Shown: positions 32,501 to 40,965 of the stretch, piece after piece
Layout: each line of letters opens with the position of its first letter
Position numbering within the stretch: the stretch's first letter is position 1
Assembly: GCA_043228905.1 (NCBI GenBank)
Contig: JBHGNT010000020.1
Span: 15,624,001-15,688,000 of the forward strand
DNA from: Azolla caroliniana
Lineage: Eukaryota; Polypodiophyta
DNA: 64,000 bases
Reading direction: 5' to 3'
Translations under genes and position numbers: made by a program
Notes under the pieces: model-generated
What the model was told of the DNA's origin: nothing
Seen by the model: only the letters and a program-made list of their open reading frames with translations
Databases searched by the model: none

Positions 32501-32847
32501 ATGTTGTCGCTTACAATCGCGATCCAGGAATTCGTTGGGTGTCTTGCGTTTCCCAACAAATTGCGGCTGCTTAGTCCCGGGCGCTTCGTTGGGTTTGTTA
32601 TGGTCCTTCTTCGAAGTGCGTTGATAGCGAAGAACTATTTCAACGGCCTCTTCGAAGGATTTTGGATCCTTATCGTGCGCTATCCAGTGATAGTCCGAAT
32701 TGGGGATGCCATTGACAAAACAAGCTATCAACCAATTGTCCCCTTCTAGACCCGATTTTTGGATTTGGGTTCTAGCATGGTGAACATAGTCCTCTAGCGA
32801 GGAAAATTTCCTGCTAGAGAGGTTCATTAAAGCTTGTGCTACCTCGG
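29423..32847 (-). CDS. Gypsy-E gag C-terminus and pol (protease, RT, RNase H, integrase)
   Basis: One uninterrupted minus frame starts within gag at the Copia-D boundary ([19 protein letters not shown]). A CCHC zinc knuckle ([14 protein letters not shown], near 32480) is followed by the protease ([12 protein letters not shown], near 32250), RT ([38 protein letters not shown], catalytic FLDD near 31210), RNase H ([11 protein letters not shown] near 30755, VQEKELFAV near 30640, [10 protein letters not shown] near 30560) and the integrase zinc region (HPGIHR...CHQCQ, about 30165-30070). The integrase core has Asp ([10 protein letters not shown], near 29965), Asp ([10 protein letters not shown], near 29795) and Glu ([10 protein letters not shown], near 29685). 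All catalytic residues are present. The frame can be extended upstream to an ATG at 32947, but those residues come from the Copia-D LTR and are not part of the protein. It ends out of frame with the chromodomain segment. Confidence 0.93.
32843..32847. repeat. Left target-site duplication of Copia-D (CTCGG)
   Basis: CTCGG precedes the LTR and recurs at 38332-38336. Removing the insert rejoins the Gypsy-E gag frame (PPSRTE + VAQALM). Confidence 0.95.
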
Positions 32848-33546
32848 TGTTGAGAATCAGATCTTCCGATTCACCTTCACCACTCGGCCACAACCGAGAA
32901 ATCTCCGAATCAATGGAGCAGAAAATAGGAAATACAGAGAAAGACACGATACACAGGGATTAACGTGGAAAACCCTATACGGGAAAAACCACGGGAGTGC
33001 GAGACTCCAAACCAAACTATGCACAGAGAAATATACAATGGCGAGCTGCAAGGCAACGACCTTGCGCTCGCTTTCTTCGCCACAGGCGGCGGTATTACAC
33101 AGAGGCGTCGACCTCTTCCTCTCTCACGCTCTATCTCGGCTGCTCTCACTTCGCTCCCTCTTAGTGGAAAAACAGAAAATGAGCAACAACAGACTTAACT
33201 GTTAGCCCTAAGTCATATTTATACACATATGACTTTCGGGCTATTTACAAATATAGCCTCAAGGGCTCTTGGCAAACATATTCACAAATATTTCTCCGCA
33301 TCCGGATCTCTCTCCGGGTACATTCGTCATCCGGCTCCGTAACCGGGGTCTTCATCATCCGGCTCCGTAGCCGGGGTCTTCATCATCCGGCTCCGTAACC
33401 GGGGTCTTCATCATCCGGCTCCGTAACCGGGGTCTTCATCATCCGGCTCCGTAACCGGGGTCTTCATCATCCGGCTCCGTAACCGCAACCGGGCTTGCCG
33501 TCATTCATCTCCGGACATCCCATCCGGAGGGACCGAAATCCCAACA
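32848..33546 (-). repeat. 3' LTR of Copia-D with 28-bp minisatellite (six copies)
   Basis: On minus it runs from TGTTGGGATTTCGG to GATTCTCAACA. Six copies of a 28-bp unit (catccggctccgtaaccggg + gtcttcat) lie at 33328-33490, the last one incomplete. A TATA-like GTATAAATATG reads on minus near 33214-33224. Confidence 0.96.
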
Positions 33547-33560
33547 AACTCCCCCTTCAC
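33547..33560 (-). other. Polypurine tract of Copia-D
   Basis: The minus reading is GTGAAGGGGGAGTT, directly before the 3' LTR and overlapping the end of the reading frame. Confidence 0.92.
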
Positions 33561-36500
33561 TTCGGCATGGGATGTCTCTCCAGTCCGATCCTCTTCCGGC
33601 ATGCTTCCAGCTTGTCGGGTGTGAGCACCTTGGTCAGCATATCCGACCCGTTCTCGTCCGTGTGGACCTTCGTTAGCACGAACTCCTTGTCTTCTATCCT
33701 TTCCCGGATCCAGTGATATCTTCGCTGGATGTGCTTCGTCCGGGAGTGATAAGCCGCGTTCTTCGCAAGGTGGATGGCACTCTGACTGTCGCAGTAGAGT
33801 CGGTACTCCTCTTGCCGGATACCGAGCTCTCTAATGAAGTCCTTCATCCATATTATTTCCTTGCCGGCTTCAACAGCCGCCATGTACTCCGCCTCCGTGG
33901 TTGACAACGCAACCGTCTTCTGCAGCCTCGACTGCCACGAAACAGCTCCCCCTGCATACGTCATCACATACCCTGATGTGGACCGGCTGGTATCTGCATC
34001 AGCCGACATATCCGAATCGGTAAAGCCGTTGAGTTCGGACTTACCGGAGCCGAATCGGAGGCACACGTTTGCCGTGCCCTTCAGGTATCGGAGTATCCAC
34101 TTGACCGCGTTCCAGTGCTCTTTGCCGGGATTGCTCATGTACCGGCTCACCACTCCGACTGCGTATCCTATGTCCGGTCTTGTACACACCATTGCGTACA
34201 TCAAGCTTCCGATGGCAGAGGCATATGGTACTTTCATCATGTCCTCTTTCTCAGCCTTTGTCTTGGGGCTTTGCTTGCTGGACAACTTGCAGTTTGCCGG
34301 GAGGGTTGATCCGACCGGTCTTGCTTCCGACATGTTGAACCGGTGAAGCACCTTTGTTACGTACTTCTCCTGTGACAGCCACAACTGCTTCTTCTTCCGG
34401 TCCCGGATGATGTGCATCCCTAGTATTTGCCTCGCCGGACCCAGGTCCTTCATTGAGAAGGTTCGGTGAAGCGCTTTCTTCAGCGTCCGTATCTTGACCT
34501 GGTCCCGTCCGACGATCAACATGTCGTCCACGTACAGGAGGAGTATTAGAGAGTCTCCTCCTTCGAACTTCTTCACAAACACGCAGTGATCAGACTGCGT
34601 TTTGTGGTACCCTTCGTCGGTCATGAAGGAGTCGAACTTCCGGTACCATTGCCGGGGAGCCTGCTTCAGTCCGTAAAGGCTCTTCTTCAACCGGCATACC
34701 AGGTGCTCCTTCCCTTTCTTCTCGAATCCTTCCGGTTGCTGCATGTAGATCTCTTCTTCGAGGTCACCGTGAAGGAATGCCGTCTTCACGTCCATCTGTT
34801 CTACCTCGAGGTCCATGCTTGCCGCTATGCTCAGCACCGTCCGGATGGAGGTCATCTTCACTACCGGGGCGAATATCTCGTCGAAGTCGACGCCCTTCTT
34901 CTGCTGAAACCCCTTCACCACGATCCTGGCTTTGTATCTCGGGGGGTTTCCGGCATCTCCCGGTTTCAGCTTGAACACCCACTTGTTTCGAAGTGCCCGC
35001 TTTCCTTTCGGCAACTCCACAAGTTCATATGTGTGGTTCTCATGCAGGGAATCCATCTCGTCCTGCATGGCACTCAACCACCTGCGGCTATGGGTGTCAA
35101 GTTTTGCTTCTTCAAAACTCTCCGGCTCCCCCTCGTCGGTTAGCAACACGTACTCTGGTTCCGGAAATCTCCGGGGGGCCCTTCTCTCTCTTAGAGGGTA
35201 TCTCCGTTCCGGAGCTTCGGTAACCGGCTGCTCCGTTTCCTCTTCATCCGAATCCATTTCGGGATCAGGGCCGGTTCCGGTATCAGTTTCATCTTCCTCG
35301 GCCGGTTCTGTTTCTTCACCGTCTTCGGCCGGATCCTCGAGTGCTAACCGGTCCCTTGCCGGTCGGGACTGCTCCTCGTAGAGTTTATCCTCACCGGTCG
35401 ACTTGGAGCTCTTCATCTTCTTCTCCGACTCCCAGTCGGCGAGTGTCTTGTCCTCCATGAAGATGATATCTCGACTCCTGAATATCTTCTTGTCGACCGG
35501 GTCCCATACTCGGTAGCCGAACTCGTCGTCGCCGTAACCGAGGAATATGCATGGCCGGGTCTTTGGATCTAACTTTCCTCTCCGGTCCTTTGCCACATGC
35601 ACGTATGCGAGACACCCGAACACCTTCAGATGCCGGTAGGACACTTCCTTACCGGTCCACACTTTCTGCGGCGTGTCTCCGTCCAAAGGTACTGAGGGTG
35701 ATCTATTTATCACATACGTCGCCGTCGACATTGCCTCAGCCCAAAACCCCTTGGGTAATTTCGCATGCGCCAGCATACTCCGGACCCTCTCCATTATGGT
35801 CCGGTTCATCCTCTCGGCCAGCCCGTTTAGTTCCGGCGTCTTCGGCACAGTAAACTCGAGCCGGATTCCCTTCGAGCGACAGTACTCCTGGAACTGCCCC
35901 CGGTATTCCCCTCCGTTATCCGCTCGTATCGCTTTCAGCTTCTTGCCGGATTCCCTTTCCACTCTCGCGTGGAGTTCTTTGAAGACGGACAACACTTGGT
36001 CCTTTGTCTTCAACGGCGCCGTCCACAGCTTCCGGCTGTGATCATCAATGAAAGTCACGAAGTACTGGGCTCCGCCATGTGACTTCGTTTCTACCTGACA
36101 CACATCCGTGTGCACCAACTCCAATGGTGCGCTACGTCTCGTCGGTGGCCTTGAGTGGAAGGAGGTTCGGTTCTGCTTACCGGCCAGGCAATCGGTGCAC
36201 TTCTCCAGATGCACATGCTTCACTGGAATGAGGTTGTCTTCTGCAAGCCTCTTCATCCCCTTCTCACTCATGTGGCACAGTCTTTTGTGCCACAGCTCAC
36301 CGGCAGTGTCGGCTGCCACATTCAGCTCTTCCGGACATAACCGGGCATTCATCAGGTACAGGGTGTTGACTTTCTGGGCCCGAGCCACTATCAGGCTCCC
36401 CTTGCTGAACTTCATTACGCCGTTCCGGATGCTACCTGTGTAGCCTTCATCGTCTAGCCTCCCGGCCGAAATCAGGTTCAATCGAACCTCCGGAACGTGT

Positions 36501-37630
36501 CGGACATCCTTCAGCAGCATTTTGCATCCGGTCGGGGTTGTCAACCACACGTCTCCTATGCCGGCAATCCGGCACGTACCTTCGTTTCCCATCCGGACAC
36601 AGCCGTGCTCACCGGCTGTGTAAGATGAGAAGTATTTCTTCTCCGGGGTCAGGTGGAACGACGCTCCGGAATCGACCACCCAGGTCACCTCTTCACCGGC
36701 AAGGTTCAGCTCCCTCTCTTCGGTAATGAGCATTATCTCTTCTTCACTTGCCGCGAGTGCCGTCGTTCCTTTCCGGTCCTGCCCTCGCCGATCCGGACCT
36801 CTTCGGTCCGTGGCTCCCCGGTATGCACCGTTTCTCTCCGGTGACTTCTTCGAATCGGTGTCGTCGGCTCCGTTGTCCTTTCGGTAATGCCGACAATTCT
36901 TCCGGAAGTGCCCCGGCTTCCCACAGTGGAAGCATGTGGGTCTTCCTCTTGACTGCGACCGGGTCCCCGACTTCTCCCGTCTTTGCGGACTCCGGTTCCA
37001 TTGTCTCCCCCGTTCCGATTCGGTAAGCAGCGCCTTCGAGTCGGAGGCCAGTTCTTTATCTCTCCGACGCGCTTCTTCATTTAGAATACTTGTCTTTACC
37101 GTTTGTAAGGACAAGTTATCTTCGGTGCAGGAGGTGCTGAGAGTCACCACCAAGTTCTCCCAGCTTTCCGGCAATGTACACATCAGGATGATGGCTTGCA
37201 TTGCATCCTCCAACGGGAACTTGATCGCCGCAAGCTGATTCACGAATCCCATGAACGTGCTTACGTGTTCCACCATACTCTCGCCGTCCCGATACTTGAG
37301 GTTCACTATCTTCCTCATCAGGGAGGTCCGGTTCAACGCATTCTTCCTCTCGTAGAGGCCCGACAGCTTCTTCCACATCTCATATGCGTTGGTGTCGTTC
37401 GCCACATGTTGTAGGACGCTTACATCGACATATTGTCGGATCGTCGCTACGGCTTTCCGGTTCAGGAGCTTCCACTCCGACTCAAGTACCCCCTTCGGTA
37501 TTTCCGACCTGTCAATCGGTTCATACAGGTCCCGAACAATCAGAAGATCCTCCATCTTGATCTTCCAGTCGGCGTAATTCTGTGCATTCAGCACCATCAT
37601 CCCCGGCTGCCCGCTGCCGCCGCCTTCCAT
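33557..37630 (-). CDS. Copia-D gag-pol polyprotein, intact (1357 aa)
   Basis: The frame is a full copia polyprotein. A gag with UBN2-like capsid (about 10-200; YADWKIKMEDLL, YERKNALNRTSL, TLPESWENLV) is followed by a CCHC knuckle (CFHCGKPGHFRKNC, about 233-246), a protease (WVVDSGASFHLTP, about 317-329) and a GAG-pre-integrase zinc region (HKRLCHMSE...CTDCLAGK, about 455-490). The integrase triad is Asp in HTDVCQV (about 507), Asp in RADNGGEY (about 571) and Glu in GLAERMN (about 603). RT has VKTAFLHGDLEEEIYM and catalytic YVDD (about 1034), and RNase H has FTDSDMSAD (about 1203) and STTEAEYMA. The start at 37630 lies 31 bp from the 5' LTR and overlaps nothing. No stop or frameshift is visible. 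Copia-A and Copia-F are decayed relatives. Confidence 0.98.
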   Translation of the reverse strand: MEGGGSGQPGMMVLNAQNYADWKIKMEDLLIVRDLYEPIDRSEIPKGVLESEWKLLNRKAVATIRQYVDVSVLQHVANDTNAYEMWKKLSGLYERKNALNRTSLMRKIVNLKYRDGESMVEHVSTFMGFVNQLAAIKFPLEDAMQAIILMCTLPESWENLVVTLSTSCTEDNLSLQTVKTSILNEEARRRDKELASDSKALLTESERGRQWNRSPQRREKSGTRSQSRGRPTCFHCGKPGHFRKNCRHYRKDNGADDTDSKKSPERNGAYRGATDRRGPDRRGQDRKGTTALAASEEEIMLITEERELNLAGEEVTWVVDSGASFHLTPEKKYFSSYTAGEHGCVRMGNEGTCRIAGIGDVWLTTPTGCKMLLKDVRHVPEVRLNLISAGRLDDEGYTGSIRNGVMKFSKGSLIVARAQKVNTLYLMNARLCPEELNVAADTAGELWHKRLCHMSEKGMKRLAEDNLIPVKHVHLEKCTDCLAGKQNRTSFHSRPPTRRSAPLELVHTDVCQVETKSHGGAQYFVTFIDDHSRKLWTAPLKTKDQVLSVFKELHARVERESGKKLKAIRADNGGEYRGQFQEYCRSKGIRLEFTVPKTPELNGLAERMNRTIMERVRSMLAHAKLPKGFWAEAMSTATYVINRSPSVPLDGDTPQKVWTGKEVSYRHLKVFGCLAYVHVAKDRRGKLDPKTRPCIFLGYGDDEFGYRVWDPVDKKIFRSRDIIFMEDKTLADWESEKKMKSSKSTGEDKLYEEQSRPARDRLALEDPAEDGEETEPAEEDETDTGTGPDPEMDSDEEETEQPVTEAPERRYPLRERRAPRRFPEPEYVLLTDEGEPESFEEAKLDTHSRRWLSAMQDEMDSLHENHTYELVELPKGKRALRNKWVFKLKPGDAGNPPRYKARIVVKGFQQKKGVDFDEIFAPVVKMTSIRTVLSIAASMDLEVEQMDVKTAFLHGDLEEEIYMQQPEGFEKKGKEHLVCRLKKSLYGLKQAPRQWYRKFDSFMTDEGYHKTQSDHCVFVKKFEGGDSLILLLYVDDMLIVGRDQVKIRTLKKALHRTFSMKDLGPARQILGMHIIRDRKKKQLWLSQEKYVTKVLHRFNMSEARPVGSTLPANCKLSSKQSPKTKAEKEDMMKVPYASAIGSLMYAMVCTRPDIGYAVGVVSRYMSNPGKEHWNAVKWILRYLKGTANVCLRFGSGKSELNGFTDSDMSADADTSRSTSGYVMTYAGGAVSWQSRLQKTVALSTTEAEYMAAVEAGKEIIWMKDFIRELGIRQEEYRLYCDSQSAIHLAKNAAYHSRTKHIQRRYHWIRERIEDKEFVLTKVHTDENGSDMLTKVLTPDKLEACRKRIGLERHPMPK

Positions 37631-37645
37631 TTTCTGCAGCAGTTC

Positions 37646-37657
37646 GCTCTGATACCA
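37646..37657 (-). other. Primer-binding site of Copia-D (initiator Met tRNA)
   Basis: The minus reading is TGGTATCAGAGC, three bases after the 5' LTR end. Confidence 0.96.
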
Positions 37658-37660
37658 GTT

Positions 37661-38331
37661 TGTTGAGAATCAGATCTTCCGATTCACCTTCACCACTCGG
37701 CCACAACCGAGAAATCTCCGAATCAATGGAGCAGAAAATAGGAAATACAGAGAAAGACACGATACACAGGGATTAACGTGGAAAACTCTATACGGGAAAA
37801 ACCACGGGAGTGCGAGACTCCAAACCAAACTATGCACAGAGAAATATACAATGGCGAGCTGCAAGGCAACGACCTTGCGCTCGCTTTCTTCGCCACAGGC
37901 GGCGGTATTACACAGAGGCGTCGACCTCTTCCTCTCTCACGCTCTATCTCGGCTGCTCTCACTTCGCTCCCTCTTAGTGGAAAAACAGAAAATGAGCAAC
38001 AACAGACTTAACTGTTAGCCCTAAGTCATATTTATACACATATGACTTTCGGGCTATTTACAAATATAGCCTCAAGGGCTCTTGGCAAACATATTCACAA
38101 ATATGTCTCCGCATCCGGATCTCTCTCCGGGTACATTCGTCATCCGGCTCCGTAACCGGGGTCTTCATCATCCGGCTCCGTAGCCGGGGTCTTCATCATC
38201 CGGCTCCGTAACCGGGGTCTTCATCATCCGGCTCCGTAACCGGGGTCTTCATCATCCGGCTCCGTAACCGCAACCGGGCTTGCCGTCATTCATCTCCGGA
38301 CATCCCATCCGGAGGGACCGAAATCCCAACA
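37661..38331 (-). repeat. 5' LTR of Copia-D with five minisatellite copies
   Basis: 671 bp, the same as 32848-33546 minus one 28-bp unit. The minisatellite lies at about 38140-38275. Confidence 0.96.
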
Positions 38332-38822
38332 CTCGGTTCGAGAGGGAGGTTGCAGAAATTGGCCCTTAAAAACCGTGACAAAATCTGTCCAAGTATCGGG
38401 CAATTTCCCCATAGTACGGAGGCCACGCCACCAGGCGGCGGCCTTACCCCCGAGTTCTCGGCCGACATATGCAATCTTCGTACTATCTGGCGTGGGATAG
38501 AGCTCAAAATGAGACTCCCATCATCCCAGCCATGTGCAGATTGCTTCTTCGGTTCTTTCCTTTTTGTCTCCCGTAAATGGCTTAACGACAAATGATGGTT
38601 CACCTTGTCGCTCATCAGGTCTATTAGTCTCTCGTTGTAGACTAATGACACGTGCCTCAAGAGCACTCTGAGATTGCCGAAGTTTGGTCATCTGTTGAGC
38701 GGTGAAACTAAGGTATTGGGTTTATTTGTGCCAAATACATCTCAGTGGACATTTGTCCAGGAGGATTCCCTTGAGTTCCTTCCGCTTGAGCGGATGACAT
38801 CGGGTCGTTAATTTGAGCCATT
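38332..38822 (-). pseudogene. Gypsy-E gag N-terminal part
   Basis: On minus an ATG near 38822 gives MAQINDPMSSAQAEGTQG. After a frameshift near 38718 the frame reads QQMTKLRQSQSALEARVISL (coiled coil), then FVVKPFTGDKKERTEE and the retrotransposon gag core KAAAWWRGL...WTDFVTVFKGQF, ending PPSRTE at the Copia-D boundary. A TGA falls inside the core near 38531 (WLG-stop-WESHFELY). The continuation is at 32847. Stop plus frameshift make gag non-functional here regardless of the insertion. Confidence 0.87.
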
Positions 38823-39257
38823 AAAGATTATTTCTGGAAAAGAAATAGGATAAGGTCAGAGATATAGTCATAACATCTTGTCGTGATGTAAACATATCAT
38901 GGGCGAGCATTAATCGATATCATTATCTCACGTCAATACCCCTCTAGACGTATGAGATGAGGTTCAAGATCAGGTTACTATGGTAACACAAAGGTGTTTT
39001 AAAAACCATGGGGGTGACAAATAAATGTCTTTCCCTGATCTCTATATCGATTTTTTCATGGTGGCTCCCCGAGGCTCAACCATGTATGTTCGCGTCATGA
39101 ATAGTTTATACACGAAAAAAAATGTTAACAATAAACTATGTTTCGGTGCCCACATAAGTGGTTTCGGCTCTTTAAGTCCTATTACGAGGACCCCGAGGTG
39201 CACTTAGACCTTAAGTCTAAACATGTGTTATAGTCATATGTATCAAGGATGTTGTAT

Positions 39258-39330
39258 GGTCTTGGTCATATTTGAACTCGAGACCTCGAGAACAAATACA
39301 TTAAACACTTGAGCCAACCAAGTAAGTTGC
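39258..39330 (-). repeat. tRNA-derived SINE-like head in the Gypsy-E leader
   Basis: On minus it reads TTGGTTGGCTCAAGTG (box-A-like) followed about 35 bp later by GGTCTCGAGTTCAAAT (box-B-like). This is the usual promoter arrangement of plant SINEs. The anticodon arm is poor, so it is not a true tRNA. No clear SINE 3' tail was delimited. Confidence 0.55.
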
Positions 39331-40007
39331 TCTTCTCGAATGTTTAATGTTTGATGCGTATAAGAGATATGCGAGGCAATTGATCATATACGTTTTTTTA
39401 AAAGAACATATATGTCAAGGGTCCTTATTTCGCCCTCATTTACCAAAACTATGTTGGTACGTTACCTAACCTCAAGTCTCGTAATTACGATGGCATACGC
39501 CAAAGTGCAACCTAATGGTCAAGCCAAATGAGCCCTTGTTTCGTAGTAGGCTCACGTGGGCCATCACATGGTCACGTCATTACGAATGCCTCTCGTAAGA
39601 ACGAGCTCATGGTGGCATCGTATCCATGTAACGAGGGAGGGATGTTGGATACGTGCGTCATTGGAGCGACCTCACTTGAAGTGGGTCAACCCCTACGTAC
39701 TCAACATCATTTTGGCTATTTGCGTTTCTTTACGTAACGAAATCGAGGTCGTCAATGGGGTTATCAACAATAAAAAAATGTTGAAAAAGGGATGGTGACA
39801 ACGCCATTCTCAAAAAAATGTGAGGACGGCCACCAACATCCTTTTCCCGACAAGGACAACTTTCGATATAATCACGTAATAACGAATATACACATATGTT
39901 TACTTATCACATATATATGATCAAATACGTATATATGTGACCACATATGCCTATATTAAACATATCGTTATATTAAATAGCCACAAATGATGTGATCGAG
40001 ATACGTA

Positions 40008-40265
40008 ATCGAGGTGTATACCTCTACGCACACGAAACATCCACAAATAAGAGATCATCGTAATACGCAATGGAGATATTGACCTCTTACGCATACGAGA
40101 CCAAACGCATATCGTTTACAACAAATCAAGGTATTAAACTCATACGCAAACGTAACATATGTTCGTGATCGTAATACGTAATTGAGGTATTAACCTCGTA
40201 CGCATACGACACTCATCACATATTATTAATATGTCAAACGAGGTATTGACCTCGTGCACATATGT
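40008..40265. repeat. Five-unit array of 14-bp palindromes (GAGGTATTNACCTC type), period about 56-61 bp
   Basis: Units start near 40011, 40072, 40128, 40184 and 40240. The best copies are gaggtattaacctcgtacg and gaggtattgacctcgtg. Each palindrome is followed by a TACGCATACG-like tail. The array lies near the start of the Gypsy-E RNA, just after the primer site. Confidence 0.8.
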
Positions 40266-40495
40266 AAACGTTTTAGATAATCAATTAAAGACCACTACAA
40301 CATCATTGACTTAATGAAAAAAATTACATATAAACTAAACACATGATTAGATGGGAGAAGAGAGAATAGAAAGAAAAATTATGGAAAGAGTTACCGAAGT
40401 TCTTTGTGGATCGTTGTCTGGATCAAGGCCAACCGCACAACGATCGATCAGCATCAATCAAAAGACAAATGAAAAACAAAGAAACATTAGTACAA

Positions 40496-40508
40496 AAATC
40501 TGATACCA
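40496..40508 (-). other. Primer-binding site of Gypsy-E
   Basis: The minus reading is TGGTATCAGATTT, two bases from the 5' LTR. The first 10 bases match the initiator-Met tRNA complement. Confidence 0.88.
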
Positions 40509-40510
40509 AA

Positions 40511-40965
40511 TATTATAGATCTTGGTACTAACGTAAGCTTAAGATAAGGATAATGAAAAGATAGATAGAAAGGAGAAAGAGAAAGAAGGGTGCCGATCCA
40601 CCCGACCACCCCCGAGCGAAGGGATCGAGACGGACTCGAGGCTCGATCGGCGTCCCATACCACCGCCGTGGCGTCGAGTCGTACCTGGTGCTGGCGCGCT
40701 CGCTACAAGAGTTGACCCACCACACGAGCAGAGTCTCGATGTAGTCAAAAGATGATCAAATGAGGGTAGCTAGGCCTCTTATTTATAGCGATACCCAAGG
40801 CCCCCAGGCAAGTTCACACTTGACCTAATGGGTTGTCTCAATCCCGAGGATTAAAAGTAATCCTCCCCTTCTTTACACTCTCGTTTAACCCTCACACTTA
40901 TCCACGTGTATAGAATACTACGGTAAATTCTTACCACGGGATATTATATGGTCATGCCCGTAACA
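40511..40965 (-). repeat. 5' LTR of Gypsy-E
   Basis: 455 bp, matching 28458-28912 with about one substitution. A TATA-like GCTATAAATAAG reads on minus near 40779-40790. Confidence 0.96.

Larger units (their letters stand above)
32848..38331 (-). mobile_element. Copia-D: complete Ty1/copia retrotransposon
   Basis: This 5484-bp element in minus orientation is inserted in the gag of Gypsy-E. It has LTRs of 699 bp (left, 3') and 671 bp (right, 5'). Their length differs by exactly one 28-bp minisatellite unit, with only about two visible substitutions otherwise. Primer site, polypurine tract, TG...CA ends and a CTCGG duplication are all present, and the 1357-codon polyprotein is open. It has the structure of an autonomous, recently moved element and is the youngest insertion of its nest. 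Confidence 0.97.
38823..40495 (-). other. Long leader of Gypsy-E (about 1.7 kb, non-coding)
   Basis: The region between primer site and gag is AT-rich and has no long frame. It contains a tRNA-derived SINE-like segment and an array of small palindromes (both listed). Long leaders occur in plant gypsy elements, but part of this one looks like inserted DNA. Confidence 0.7.
28458..40965 (-). mobile_element. Gypsy-E: chromodomain Ty3/gypsy retrotransposon, split by Copia-D
   Basis: The element in minus orientation has two 455-bp LTRs with about one visible mismatch (28846 versus the matching base near 40899) and GACCG duplications. It carries an initiator-Met primer site, an unusually long leader of about 1.7 kb, gag interrupted by Copia-D, pol with a chromodomain, and a polypurine tract. 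Without Copia-D the element is about 7.0 kb. Gag carries a stop and a frameshift, and there is another frameshift before the integrase C-terminus. Although inserted recently, this copy was probably non-autonomous. Confidence 0.95.

Noticed and set aside
32848-32947. N-terminal 33 codons of the apparent 1174-codon frame ([15 protein letters not shown])
   Set aside because: They lie in the Copia-D LTR, and the same residues appear at 37660-37760 from the other LTR. The fusion to Gypsy-E gag is a by-product of the insertion.
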